Shown here: piece after piece, positions 8,625-15,850 of the stretch
Position numbering within the stretch: position 1 is the first letter of the stretch
Layout of the letters: each line of letters begins with the position of its first letter
Assembly: GCF_965201005.1 (NCBI RefSeq)
Contig: NZ_OZ241747.1
Location: 3,472,001-3,536,000 of the forward strand
DNA length: 64,000 bases
From: Mucilaginibacter_A sp965201005
Lineage (GTDB): Bacteria; Bacteroidota; Bacteroidia; Sphingobacteriales; Sphingobacteriaceae
Direction: 5' to 3'
Program-made: the position numbers and the translations under genes
Notes under the pieces: generated by a model
Database searches by the model: none
What the model saw: the letters and a program-made list of their open reading frames with translations, nothing else
Told to the model about the DNA's origin: nothing

Positions 8625-10925
8625 ATGAAATTCCCTTTTTACGCGATACTGTTTTTAGCAACCTTTTTTTCGGATGCTGTTTTTAGCCAGCAAAAAACGG
8701 CAACTGCTGACCAGCAGAAAAAGAACGCTTTTGTTGCTGCGCTGATGAAAAAAATGACACTGGAGGAAAAAATCGGCCAGCTGAATTTGCCCAGTTCAGG
8801 CGATTTTACAACCGGCACGGCAACCAATTCCGGCATCGCCCAAAAAATTGAAAAAGGCGAAGTCGGCGGATTGTTCAACATCAAATCCGTAGAAAAAATA
8901 CGTGCCGTGCAGCAGCTGGCGATTGAGAAAAGCCGTTTAAAAATCCCGATGATTTTTGGCATGGACGTGATACACGGTTACGAAACGGTTTTCCCGATCC
9001 CTTTGGGCCTATCCTGCAGCTGGGATTTACCGGCGATAGAACGCAGCGCACAAATTGCCGCTTCGGAAGCCAGTGCCGATGGGATTTGCTGGACATTTTC
9101 GCCAATGGTAGATATTTCCCGTGACCCTCGCTGGGGCCGCGTGTCGGAAGGTTCCGGCGAAGATCCGTACCTCGGTTCGCAAATTGCGCGGGCAATGGTC
9201 CGAGGTTATCAGGGCAAAGATTATACGCAATCAAACCGCATTATGGCCTGCGTAAAACATTACGCTTTGTATGGTGCGGTAGAAGCAGGCCGGGAATACA
9301 ACACCGTGGATATGAGCCATCTAAGAATGTATAATGATTACTTTCCGCCCTATAAAGCAGCGGTTGATGCCGGTGCCGGAAGCGTAATGGCTTCGTTCAA
9401 TGAGGTGGACGGCATCCCGGCAACGGGCAATAAATGGCTGCTGACCAATGTTTTACGAAACCAGTGGGGCTTTAAAGGTTTTGTGGTAACGGATTATACC
9501 GGTATTAACGAAATGACAGCACATGGCATGGGCGATTTGCAGCAGGTTTCTGCATTGGCTTTGCGTGCCGGGGTAGATATGGACATGGTTGGCGAAGGCT
9601 TTTTATCAACCCTGAAAAAATCTTTGGCACAGGGAAAAGTAACGCAGCAGGAAATCGACCAGGCCTGCCGTCGGATTCTGGAAGCCAAATATGATCTGGG
9701 TTTATTTGCCGATCCGTACCGTTTTTGTAACCTAAAAAGGGCACAAACCGAAATTTATACCGAAGCAAACCGCAAAATTGCCCGCGAAACTGCTACCAAA
9801 AGTTTTGTCCTCCTCAAAAACGAAAACCATATTTTGCCGCTTAAAAAAACAGGCACAATTGCCCTGATCGGCCCGCTGGCAGACAGTAAAGAAAACATGA
9901 CCGGCACCTGGAGCGTTGCCGCGGATGCCACAAAATACAAATCATTGTTGACTGCATTAAAAGAAGCAGCAGGCAGCAAAGCCAAAATCTTGTATGCCAA
10001 AGGTTCTAATCTGGATGCAGATTCTGCCTTTGAAGCCAGGGCAACAATGTTTGGCAAATCATTGCACCGGGATCCAAGACCCAGTGAAGAAATCCTGAAA
10101 GAAGCTTTAAAAACAGCCGAAAAAGCCGATGTAATTGTAGTGGCCGGAGGAGAAGCTGCAGAAATGAGCGGCGAAAGCAGCAGCCGCAGCAATATTAAAG
10201 TGCCGCAAATTCAGCAAGATTTGATGCAGGCTTTATTAAAAACCGGCAAACCGGTGGTGTTGGTTTTGTTTACCGGCCGCCCGCTTGACCTCACCTGGGA
10301 AAACAAAAATGTGCCGGCTATTTTAAACGTGTGGTTTGGCGGATCGGAAGCTGGCGATGCAATCTCGGACGTATTATTTGGTGCTATTAACCCAAGCGGG
10401 AAATTGACGGCTACTTTCCCGCAAAACGTGGGTCAGATACCGTTGGCCTACAACCACAAAAATACCGGCCGGCCGCTGGCTGAAGGCGAATGGTTTCAAA
10501 AATTCCGTTCCAATTATCTCGATGTTTCCAATGATCCGTTGTACCCTTTTGGTTTTGGGTTGAGCTATACTTCTTTTACCTATGAAAAACCCGTGTTGGA
10601 CAAAGCACAAATGCATAAAAAGGACGAATTGCACGTATCGGTAAAAGTAACCAACACCGGCAATTTTGATGGCGAAGAAGTAGTGCAAATGTATATTCAG
10701 GATTTGGTCGGATCAATTACGCGGCCGGTAAAAGAACTGAAAGCTTTTCAAAAAATCTTCCTGAAACAAGGCGAAAGTCGCAATGTGCAGTTTACCATCA
10801 ACAACAATGATCTGAAGTTTTATAATTCTGAGTTGAAATTTGATTCTGAAACCGGCGGTTTTAAAGTTTATACCGGCACTAATTCCCGGGATGTAAAAGA
10901 AGCATCGTTCAGTTTGCTGCCATAA
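8625..10925 (+). CDS. GH3 beta-glucosidase, secreted or periplasmic
   Basis: A 766-residue family GH3 enzyme. The signal peptide (MKFPFYAILFLATFFSDAVF) is followed by the TIM-barrel domain with MTLEEKIGQLNL, SPMVDISRDPRWGR, EGSGEDPYLGS and KHYALYGAVEAGREY. The catalytic nucleophile is predicted to be Asp290 in GFVVTDYTG. The alpha/beta sandwich domain includes FVLLKNENHILPL and ends with the acid/base-bearing region, and a fibronectin-III-like domain closes the protein (EVVQMYIQDLVGSITRPVKE). GH3 enzymes release terminal glucose from beta-gluco-oligosaccharides. Neighbourhood with GH144 suggests sophoro-oligosaccharides (beta-1,2), which is inference. The signal-peptide coding region contains two B units (8642-8660 and 8672-8691), read as ILFLAT and DAVFSQ. 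The last codons include an A unit (10893-10906, VKEAS). Confidence 0.92.
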   Translation: MKFPFYAILFLATFFSDAVFSQQKTATADQQKKNAFVAALMKKMTLEEKIGQLNLPSSGDFTTGTATNSGIAQKIEKGEVGGLFNIKSVEKIRAVQQLAIEKSRLKIPMIFGMDVIHGYETVFPIPLGLSCSWDLPAIERSAQIAASEASADGICWTFSPMVDISRDPRWGRVSEGSGEDPYLGSQIARAMVRGYQGKDYTQSNRIMACVKHYALYGAVEAGREYNTVDMSHLRMYNDYFPPYKAAVDAGAGSVMASFNEVDGIPATGNKWLLTNVLRNQWGFKGFVVTDYTGINEMTAHGMGDLQQVSALALRAGVDMDMVGEGFLSTLKKSLAQGKVTQQEIDQACRRILEAKYDLGLFADPYRFCNLKRAQTEIYTEANRKIARETATKSFVLLKNENHILPLKKTGTIALIGPLADSKENMTGTWSVAADATKYKSLLTALKEAAGSKAKILYAKGSNLDADSAFEARATMFGKSLHRDPRPSEEILKEALKTAEKADVIVVAGGEAAEMSGESSSRSNIKVPQIQQDLMQALLKTGKPVVLVLFTGRPLDLTWENKNVPAILNVWFGGSEAGDAISDVLFGAINPSGKLTATFPQNVGQIPLAYNHKNTGRPLAEGEWFQKFRSNYLDVSNDPLYPFGFGLSYTSFTYEKPVLDKAQMHKKDELHVSVKVTNTGNFDGEEVVQMYIQDLVGSITRPVKELKAFQKIFLKQGESRNVQFTINNNDLKFYNSELKFDSETGGFKVYTGTNSRDVKEASFSLLP

Positions 10926-11000
10926 CCGGTTTAAATTGCAGTCTTGGATCATCAGCCAGAAAAAAGCCTTGAATTCAAAATTGTTTTTGCGGAAAGGTCA

Positions 11001-11045
11001 ATGCTTCTTTTAGCACTATTAATTTAGGCTGATAAAAACCGGGTA
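11001..11045. repeat. Motif A unit with degenerate inverted partner
   Basis: ATGCTTCTTTTAGC at 11001-11014 faces TTAGGCTGATAAAAAC at 11025-11039, an imperfect inverted pair 75 bases after the GH3 stop. It is probably the end of the PUL transcript. The whole 10926-11433 stretch holds this pair, a decayed antitoxin-like remnant and the displaced rsmA 3' copy, with no intact gene. Confidence 0.5.
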
Positions 11046-11088
11046 TTGTCATAAATGCTAAAAAAATCGATGGTTCATAATGACGTAT

Positions 11089-11242
11089 TTAATGCTTTTT
11101 GACTTGATCCAGCAATTCATCCCAAAATCAGTTTCTTGTCTTTTTAAAAAATTCTCGTGATTTCTTGAATAATTGCTTCGATTTCTGTTTTCAGAATCAG
11201 TTTCAACAATTCGATTTTTCGGCTTCTATATTCATCTTCAAT
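11089..11242 (-). pseudogene. Decayed small gene, possibly an antitoxin-like protein
   Basis: On the minus strand an open stretch from 11242 reads IEDEYRSRKIELLKLILKTE and continues to about EIEAIIQEITRIF. A one-base shift then opens FFKKTRN, a stop, FWDELLDQVKKH and a final stop. No start codon fits the frame. The tone (KIELLKLIL..., then FWDEL...VKK) recalls short Bacteroidota antitoxin or addiction-module partners, but this is by eye only. It would fit an accessory patch beside the DUF433/DUF5615 pair. It could also be chance reading in AT-rich DNA. Confidence 0.25.
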
Positions 11243-11263
11243 TGTTTAAATCAAATTTAAGAA

Positions 11264-11430
11264 ATACTTCATCTATTCTTCACAATCAAATTCGTCAACC
11301 AAACAAAATCTGCAACACTCAACCTTTCCGCACGCAAATCCAGCATTAGTTCTTCCGTCATTTTTTCTTTGTTGATGAGCGAAGAAAGCGCATTACGCAA
11401 CGTTTTTCTACGTTGGTTGAAACCTGCTTT
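11264..11430 (-). repeat. Displaced 167-bp copy of the rsmA 3' end
   Basis: Bases 11264-11430 match 12032-12198 with only two differences (11280/12048 and 11348/12116), an exact 768-bp offset. The copy holds the last 54 codons (stop included) of rsmA plus 5 bases beyond the stop, in the same minus orientation. The two changes would turn Glu to Lys and Pro to Leu, as expected of a non-functional duplicate. It starts 4 bases past the stop of the DUF5615 gene, so the toxin-antitoxin pair is bracketed by direct repeats of rsmA sequence. Confidence 0.95.
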
Positions 11431-11433
11431 AAG

Positions 11434-11760
11434 TTAAAGGGAAATAATAACAGGACCACTTTGCATTTGCCCTTGACTCAAATATGCTTTGATTTGAGGT
11501 GTTAGTTTTCTTAACTCTGCGTATTGATTAATTTTTGCTGTCAATACAAAAACGGTTATTGTATATTTTGAAAAATTTTGCTGGTATTGCAGGTTTTTGT
11601 CATAAGTCAGGAGTGCATCAAATGAGTTTTCAACAAGAAGTTTTAACAATTCTCCGTTCTTGATTCCATTCCATTGTTTGTCTCTAACGGTATAAATTTC
11701 ATGTTCATAAAAGTCCTGCTTTAGCCGTTTTGGCAAATTTTCGTCAAGCAACAGTTGCAT
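11434..11760 (-). CDS. DUF5615 PIN-like toxin of a type II toxin-antitoxin pair
   Basis: A 108-residue PIN-fold-like protein. It begins MQLLLDENLPKRLKQDFYEH, the DUF5615 signature, where the early Asp/Glu-Asn pair sits in the place of the metal-binding acidic residues. LLTYDKNLQYQQN follows in the middle, corresponding to the second acidic segment. Proteins of this family are predicted RNases acting as toxins. Its start overlaps the end of the DUF433 gene by 17 bases, a normal antitoxin-toxin order on the minus strand. Base composition is more AT-rich than neighbouring housekeeping genes. It is flanked on both sides by rsmA 3' sequence, implying insertion as a unit. Toxicity is not shown by sequence alone. 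Confidence 0.85.
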   Translation of the reverse strand: MQLLLDENLPKRLKQDFYEHEIYTVRDKQWNGIKNGELLKLLVENSFDALLTYDKNLQYQQNFSKYTITVFVLTAKINQYAELRKLTPQIKAYLSQGQMQSGPVIISL

Positions 11761-11983
11761 ATAACTGAGCTGCGTTTTTAGAAGTCATGATTTTATTTGC
11801 AACGGTTAATAAAGCAACTGCCTGCTCTTTGGATACAGTGGGAAAGTCATCTAAAAATTCATCAAGCGGAACACCAGCTTCTAAATGATCAAAAAAGCTT
11901 TCAACCGGCACACGTGTTCCTTTAAAAACAGGTTGGCCGCCCAAAATATCTTGATCAATACTGATGATTTGATGAATGTTCAT
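11744..11983 (-). CDS. DUF433 antitoxin
   Basis: A 79-residue DUF433 protein (a VapB-like antitoxin group with a winged/helix-turn-helix fold). The family core is plain: ILGGQPVFKGTRVPVESFFD followed by LEAGVPLDEFLDDFPTVS and EQAVALL. It is the first gene of the pair and overlaps the toxin gene by 17 bases, so translation is probably coupled. Antitoxins of this type neutralise the toxin and usually repress their own promoter. That promoter would lie in 11984-12031, which is AT-rich but shows no clear -7 box. The pair is the entire payload of the 601-bp insert after rsmA. Confidence 0.88.
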   Translation of the reverse strand: MNIHQIISIDQDILGGQPVFKGTRVPVESFFDHLEAGVPLDEFLDDFPTVSKEQAVALLTVANKIMTSKNAAQLYATVA

Positions 11984-12036
11984 AAAACGAATTTAAAGAA
12001 AAATATTTGCAGTAAAGACTATTAGCTTTATATACT

Positions 12037-12807
12037 TCATCTATTCTCCACAATCAAATTCGTCAACCAAACAAAATCTGCAACACTCAACCTTTCCGCA
12101 CGCAAATCCAGCATTGGTTCTTCCGTCATTTTTTCTTTGTTGATGAGCGAAGAAAGCGCATTACGCAACGTTTTTCTACGTTGGTTGAAACCTGCTTTTA
12201 CAACCTGCCAGAAAAGTTTTTCATCACAATCCAGTTCCTTGATTTCATTTCTGCTGAGACGGATTACGGCTGATAAAACTTTTGGCGGCGGGTTAAATAC
12301 GCCTGCTTTCACCGTAAATAAATATTCAACTTTATAATAAGCCTGCAAAAACACGCTCAAAATACCATATTCTTTGCTTCCCGGTTTGGCGGCGCAGCGC
12401 TCGGCAACTTCTTTCTGAAACATGCCCACCACTTCCGGTATTTTGTTGCGGTCATCTAAAATTTTAAATAAAATTTGGGACGAAATATTGTAGGGAAAAT
12501 TGCCGATCACCGAAAAAACACCGGTAAAAACAGCATCAAAACCCATCTGCAAAAAATCAGCATTAATTAATTTTTCGCCCAGTTGCGGATATTTTTTTTG
12601 CAGAAACTGATAAGATTCTGTATCAATATCAACCATAAAAACGTCCAGTTCAGGTTTCTGCAACAAAAAATCAGACAAAATGCCCATTCCGGGCCCAACT
12701 TCCAGCACCTGACCTTCCGTTTTTAAACTGTTTACAATTTTGGCGGCAATGTTTTTATCGGTCAAAAAATGCTGGCCTAAATGTTTTTTCGCTTTAACTA
12801 ATTGCAT
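12037..12807 (-). CDS. rsmA: 16S rRNA dimethyladenosine transferase (A1518/A1519) RsmA/KsgA
   Basis: A 256-residue enzyme, normal length for the family. It dimethylates two adjacent adenines near the 3' end of 16S rRNA, a late check in 30S assembly. Visible motifs are KKHLGQHFLTD at the N-terminus, the SAM loop GPGMG at residues 38-42, an acidic ribose-binding VDID near 59-62, and the catalytic NFPY at 103-106. The C-terminal RNA-binding part includes NQRRKTLRNALSSL. The reading frame is intact although an accessory insert abuts its 3' end and a 167-bp copy of that end lies 768 bp away. A B unit (12521-12539) lies inside the gene and is read as DAVFTG. It is divergent from pdxA. Confidence 0.97.
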   Translation of the reverse strand: MQLVKAKKHLGQHFLTDKNIAAKIVNSLKTEGQVLEVGPGMGILSDFLLQKPELDVFMVDIDTESYQFLQKKYPQLGEKLINADFLQMGFDAVFTGVFSVIGNFPYNISSQILFKILDDRNKIPEVVGMFQKEVAERCAAKPGSKEYGILSVFLQAYYKVEYLFTVKAGVFNPPPKVLSAVIRLSRNEIKELDCDEKLFWQVVKAGFNQRRKTLRNALSSLINKEKMTEEPMLDLRAERLSVADFVWLTNLIVENR

Positions 12808-12895
12808 CTGCTGGTTAAATTACTGCAAAATACGTCATATTTGTACTTTATCCGGCTTTTGCGGCCGGGCATTTTTTATTTGTATCGATAATCCA

Positions 12896-13951
12896 ATGAG
12901 TGAAAAAATAAAAGTCGGGATCAGCATCGGCGACGTAAATGGCATCGGCATGGAAGTCATCATCAAAACATTTGCAGATGCGATGATACTGAATTACTGT
13001 ACGCCGATTGTGTATGGCAACACCAAAATTGCTTCGTACAACCGTAAAAATCTGGGTTTAAATGATTTTAATTTTAACGTGATTGATGAACCGGAACAGG
13101 CGAATCCGAAAAAACCGAACCTGATTAATTGCTGGGAAGAAGATGTAAAAATCAACTTCGGCGAAGCCAATGAAACCGGTGGAAAATATGCTTTTATCTC
13201 GCTGGAACGCGCCACAAACGATTTGATTGCAGGTAAAATTGATGCTTTGGTAACTGCGCCGATCAACAAACACAACATCCAGAGCGAAAATTTTAATTTC
13301 CCGGGCCATACCGAATATTTACAGGAACGCTGCGGTGCAACAGATTCGTTAATGTTTTTGGTGAGTGATGAACTGCGCGTGGGCGTGGTTACGGGCCATA
13401 TTCCGGTTTCGCAGATCAGCGAAAAAATTACGGTGGCCAACATCCTCTCAAAACTGAACCTGATGAACCAGAGTTTGAAACAGGATTTCTGGATCCGCAA
13501 ACCACGGATTGCCGTTTTGGGCTTAAATCCGCACGCAGGCGACAATGGGTTGATCGGTATTGAAGAACAGCTCACGATCATCCCGGCGATAGAACACGCT
13601 AATAATGAAGGCATTCTGTGCTCCGGCCCGTTTCCGGCTGATGGTTTTTTTGGCAACTGTACTTACAAAAATTTTGATGCCGTGCTGGCCATGTACCACG
13701 ATCAGGGTTTGATCCCGTTCAAAAATACCGCTTTTGATCTGGGCGTGAATTTTACGGCCGGTTTAAACCGCGTGCGCACATCGCCGGACCATGGAACGGG
13801 TTACGCAATTGCCGGAAAAAACATGGCCTCTCCAACTTCCTTCCGGGAAGCGGTTTTTACAGCGGTGCACGTGGTCAAAGCGCGTACAGAATCTGCAGAA
13901 TTGCTAAAAAACCCATTGAAATTCAGCAAGTTCAGCCGGGACCGGGATTGA
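12896..13951 (+). CDS. pdxA: 4-hydroxythreonine-4-phosphate dehydrogenase PdxA
   Basis: A 351-residue enzyme of the DXP-dependent pyridoxal 5'-phosphate pathway. It oxidises 4-phosphohydroxythreonine, giving 3-amino-2-oxopropyl phosphate after decarboxylation. I start at ATG 12896 (MSEKIKVGISIGDVNGIGME); the frame is open upstream into the rsmA start region, but that extension has no family character. Metal and substrate motifs include FPGHTEYLQERCG, LNPHAGDNGLIG and MYHDQGLIPFK, with the conserved histidines. The divergent gap with rsmA (12808-12895) has only a weak -7-like CATATTTG at about 12837. The DXP it depends on indirectly is made by Dxs, also in this window at 53558. Confidence 0.95.
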   Translation: MSEKIKVGISIGDVNGIGMEVIIKTFADAMILNYCTPIVYGNTKIASYNRKNLGLNDFNFNVIDEPEQANPKKPNLINCWEEDVKINFGEANETGGKYAFISLERATNDLIAGKIDALVTAPINKHNIQSENFNFPGHTEYLQERCGATDSLMFLVSDELRVGVVTGHIPVSQISEKITVANILSKLNLMNQSLKQDFWIRKPRIAVLGLNPHAGDNGLIGIEEQLTIIPAIEHANNEGILCSGPFPADGFFGNCTYKNFDAVLAMYHDQGLIPFKNTAFDLGVNFTAGLNRVRTSPDHGTGYAIAGKNMASPTSFREAVFTAVHVVKARTESAELLKNPLKFSKFSRDRD

Positions 13952-13988
13952 TTTGAATTTCTATAAAAATCAGACAGGCAACGTTATG

Positions 13989-14019
13989 GATACTGTTTTT
14001 ACCAGCATAAAAGAAGCAT
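13989..14019. repeat. Short hairpin of facing B and A units after pdxA
   Basis: A left B half (GATACTGTTTTTA) and a right A half (ATAAAAGAAGCAT) face each other around the 5-base centre CCAGC. This is a mixed B/A inverted pair 37 bases after the pdxA stop, and it probably folds as a hairpin in RNA. A third, variant A unit (ATGTTTCTTTTATCG) follows at 14065-14079. The rest of 13952-14127 shows no gene. Confidence 0.65.
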
Positions 14020-14127
14020 TATAAAATATAATTTATTGATTTTCAGTTTTTTAATATAAATCAAATGTTTCTTTTATCGACCTATTTTCATTTTGGAAAA
14101 AACTATTTCCAGTTGTGTAATTTTTCC

Positions 14128-14135
14128 TAAATTTG
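14128..14135 (+). promoter_or_regulatory. Bacteroidetes-type -7 box of the yceD-rpmF-plsX-fabH operon
   Basis: TAAATTTG matches the TAnnTTTG consensus exactly. No well-spaced -33 TTG is evident (a TTG at 14113-14115 is too close). The box argues that the yceD start must lie downstream of about 14141, which decides for TTG 14154 over the TTG at 14133. Confidence 0.5.
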
Positions 14136-14153
14136 CGGGCTAATTACCGCTCA

Positions 14154-14678
14154 TTGAAAACGCTTAAAGCATATTCGATTTCTTTTAAGGGGCTGAAACT
14201 TGGAAAGCACCATTATGAATTTGAAATCACAGATGCTTTTTTTAACGAGTTTGAATATTCATTGGTAAAAAAAGGCAAACTGGATTGCAAAGTTGAACTG
14301 GAAAAGCAGGAAACAATGCTGCTGCTTGGTTTTACGATCAATGGTGTGGCAGATCGTTCGTGCGATCATTGTTTAGCTGAGTTTCCGGAAACGGTTGCAG
14401 TGGCTGAGAGGCAGATTGTGAAATTTGGTGAGGCAGAACCTGAAGAAGAAGACGACGAAATTATGTACCTGACACGGAATGATTTTGAGCTTGATCTGTC
14501 TAGATTAATTTACGAATACATTAACCTGGCCATGCCGCTAACCAGTGTTTGCGGTAATATTGGTAATACGCCGTTTTGCGACCAGGAAATGCTTGATAAG
14601 CTGAAAAAGCTTTCGGGAAGAGAAGAAGAAAATATTGACCCGGACCCTCGTTGGAACGTGTTAAAAAACATTAAATAA
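14154..14678 (+). CDS. YceD/DUF177 family protein, 23S rRNA accumulation-linked
   Basis: A ~174-residue DUF177 protein. The start is probably TTG 14154 (giving MKTLKAYSISFKGLKLGKHH) because the -7 box overlaps the other candidate at 14133. Conserved features include the Cys pair in SCDHCLAEF and a C-terminal block with CGN...PFCDQEML. DUF177/YceD is encoded before rpmF in most bacteria, and in E. coli it has been linked to 23S rRNA levels; its biochemical role is unsettled. The gene stands 20 bases before rpmF and heads the lipid-initiation operon. The C-terminus NIDPDPRWNVLKNIK is typical of Bacteroidota members. Confidence 0.85.
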   Translation: MKTLKAYSISFKGLKLGKHHYEFEITDAFFNEFEYSLVKKGKLDCKVELEKQETMLLLGFTINGVADRSCDHCLAEFPETVAVAERQIVKFGEAEPEEEDDEIMYLTRNDFELDLSRLIYEYINLAMPLTSVCGNIGNTPFCDQEMLDKLKKLSGREEENIDPDPRWNVLKNIK

Positions 14679-14698
14679 ATTTTAAATACGATTGAATC

Positions 14699-14890
14699 AT
14701 GCCACATCCAAAACGAAAAATATCCAAATCCAGAAGAGATAAACGCCGTACCCATTACAAAGCGGAAGCCCCAACCCTGACCACCTGCAAAACTACCGGT
14801 GCCGTACACTTGCCGCACAGAGCTTACACGGTTGACGGTAACGTTTACTTTAACGGAAAATTATTGATCGAACGCGCAACAGTAGCTTAG
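14699..14890 (+). CDS. rpmF: 50S ribosomal protein L32
   Basis: A 63-residue L32. MPHPKRKISKSRRDKRRTHY is the invariant basic N-terminus, and LPHRAYTVDGNVYFNGKLL the C-terminal part. Only one cysteine is present (TTCKTTGAVHLPH), so the four-cysteine zinc ribbon found in many L32 proteins is missing; I believe this is usual in the phylum rather than a defect. It is placed between yceD and plsX, the widespread arrangement. Confidence 0.97.
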   Translation: MPHPKRKISKSRRDKRRTHYKAEAPTLTTCKTTGAVHLPHRAYTVDGNVYFNGKLLIERATVA

Positions 14891-14904
14891 TTTATTTCCC
14901 GAAA

Positions 14905-15843
14905 ATGAGGATTGGCTTAGATATTATGGGTGGCGATTTCGCTCCTGAAGCAGCAGTTTTGGGGGCAATCGTTAGCTGTAACTTTTTGTTGCCCGATGAA
15001 AAATTAATTTTGATCGGAGATCAGGGTTTTGCCCTGAAAATCATCCGGGAAAAGAATTTCGACGAAAATAAGTTTGAGTACGTTCATACCACCGAAGTTA
15101 TCGGTATGGGCGAACATCCTACCAAAGCAATCGCACAAAAACCCAATTCCAGCATCGGCATTGGGTTTTCTCTGTTAAAAGAAGGCAAAATTGATTCTTT
15201 TGCTTCTGCCGGAAACACGGGTGCCATGCTGGTTGGTGCTATGTTTAGCGTAAAAGCTATTCCGGGTATTATCCGGCCTGCTATCGCGGGTATCGTACCG
15301 AAACTAAACGGCGGCCACGGCATTATTTTAGATGTTGGTGCCAATGCGGATTGCAAACCGGACATACTGGTGCAGTTTGGCATTTTGGGCAGTTTGATGG
15401 CAGAATCACTATACCATATTGATAACCCAAAAGTAGGTTTGATCAATATTGGCGAGGAAAAAGAAAAAGGCAATTTACTTGCCCAGGCTACCTATCCGCT
15501 GATGGATGGCCACCAACAATTTAATTTTGTAGGTAATATTGAAGGCAGAGGGTTGTTCACAGATGATGCCGACGTTTTTGTTTGTGACGGCTTTACCGGA
15601 AACGTCATCCTGAAACTGGCTGAAAATTTTTATGATGTTACCACGAAAAAAGGCATCCGGGATGAATTTTTTGATCGGTTTAACTACGAACAGTATGGCG
15701 GAAGCCCGATTTTAGGTGTCAATGCGCCGGTTATTATCGGCCATGGGATTTCTAATCCGGAAGCGATAAAAGGTATGATTATGCTTTCCAGAAATACGGT
15801 TAAATCAGGCCTGATCGAAAAAATCAAAAAAGCTTTCCTTTAA
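14905..15843 (+). CDS. plsX: Phosphate acyltransferase PlsX
   Basis: A 312-residue peripheral membrane enzyme that converts acyl-ACP and phosphate to acyl-phosphate, the donor for PlsY in glycerophospholipid synthesis. The N-terminal MRIGLDIMGGDFAPEAAVLG is diagnostic. Further family segments are SFASAGNTGAMLVGA, ILDVGANADCKPD and VCDGFTGNVILK. It follows rpmF by 14 bases and precedes fabH by 7, so it is co-transcribed. The operon ties membrane lipid synthesis to the first condensation step of fatty acid synthesis. Confidence 0.97.
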   Translation: MRIGLDIMGGDFAPEAAVLGAIVSCNFLLPDEKLILIGDQGFALKIIREKNFDENKFEYVHTTEVIGMGEHPTKAIAQKPNSSIGIGFSLLKEGKIDSFASAGNTGAMLVGAMFSVKAIPGIIRPAIAGIVPKLNGGHGIILDVGANADCKPDILVQFGILGSLMAESLYHIDNPKVGLINIGEEKEKGNLLAQATYPLMDGHQQFNFVGNIEGRGLFTDDADVFVCDGFTGNVILKLAENFYDVTTKKGIRDEFFDRFNYEQYGGSPILGVNAPVIIGHGISNPEAIKGMIMLSRNTVKSGLIEKIKKAFL

Positions 15844-15850
15844 TATTGAT

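Noticed and set aside
11264..12198. An insertion sequence or integrative element with an integrase next to rsmA.
   Set aside because: No transposase or recombinase frame and no terminal inverted repeats are present; only the 167-bp direct duplication and the TA pair are seen.
12740..12895. A longer PdxA starting at 12740 overlapping rsmA.
   Set aside because: The 52 extra residues are Cys-rich antisense translation of rsmA; the PdxA family begins at MSEKIKVGISIGD.
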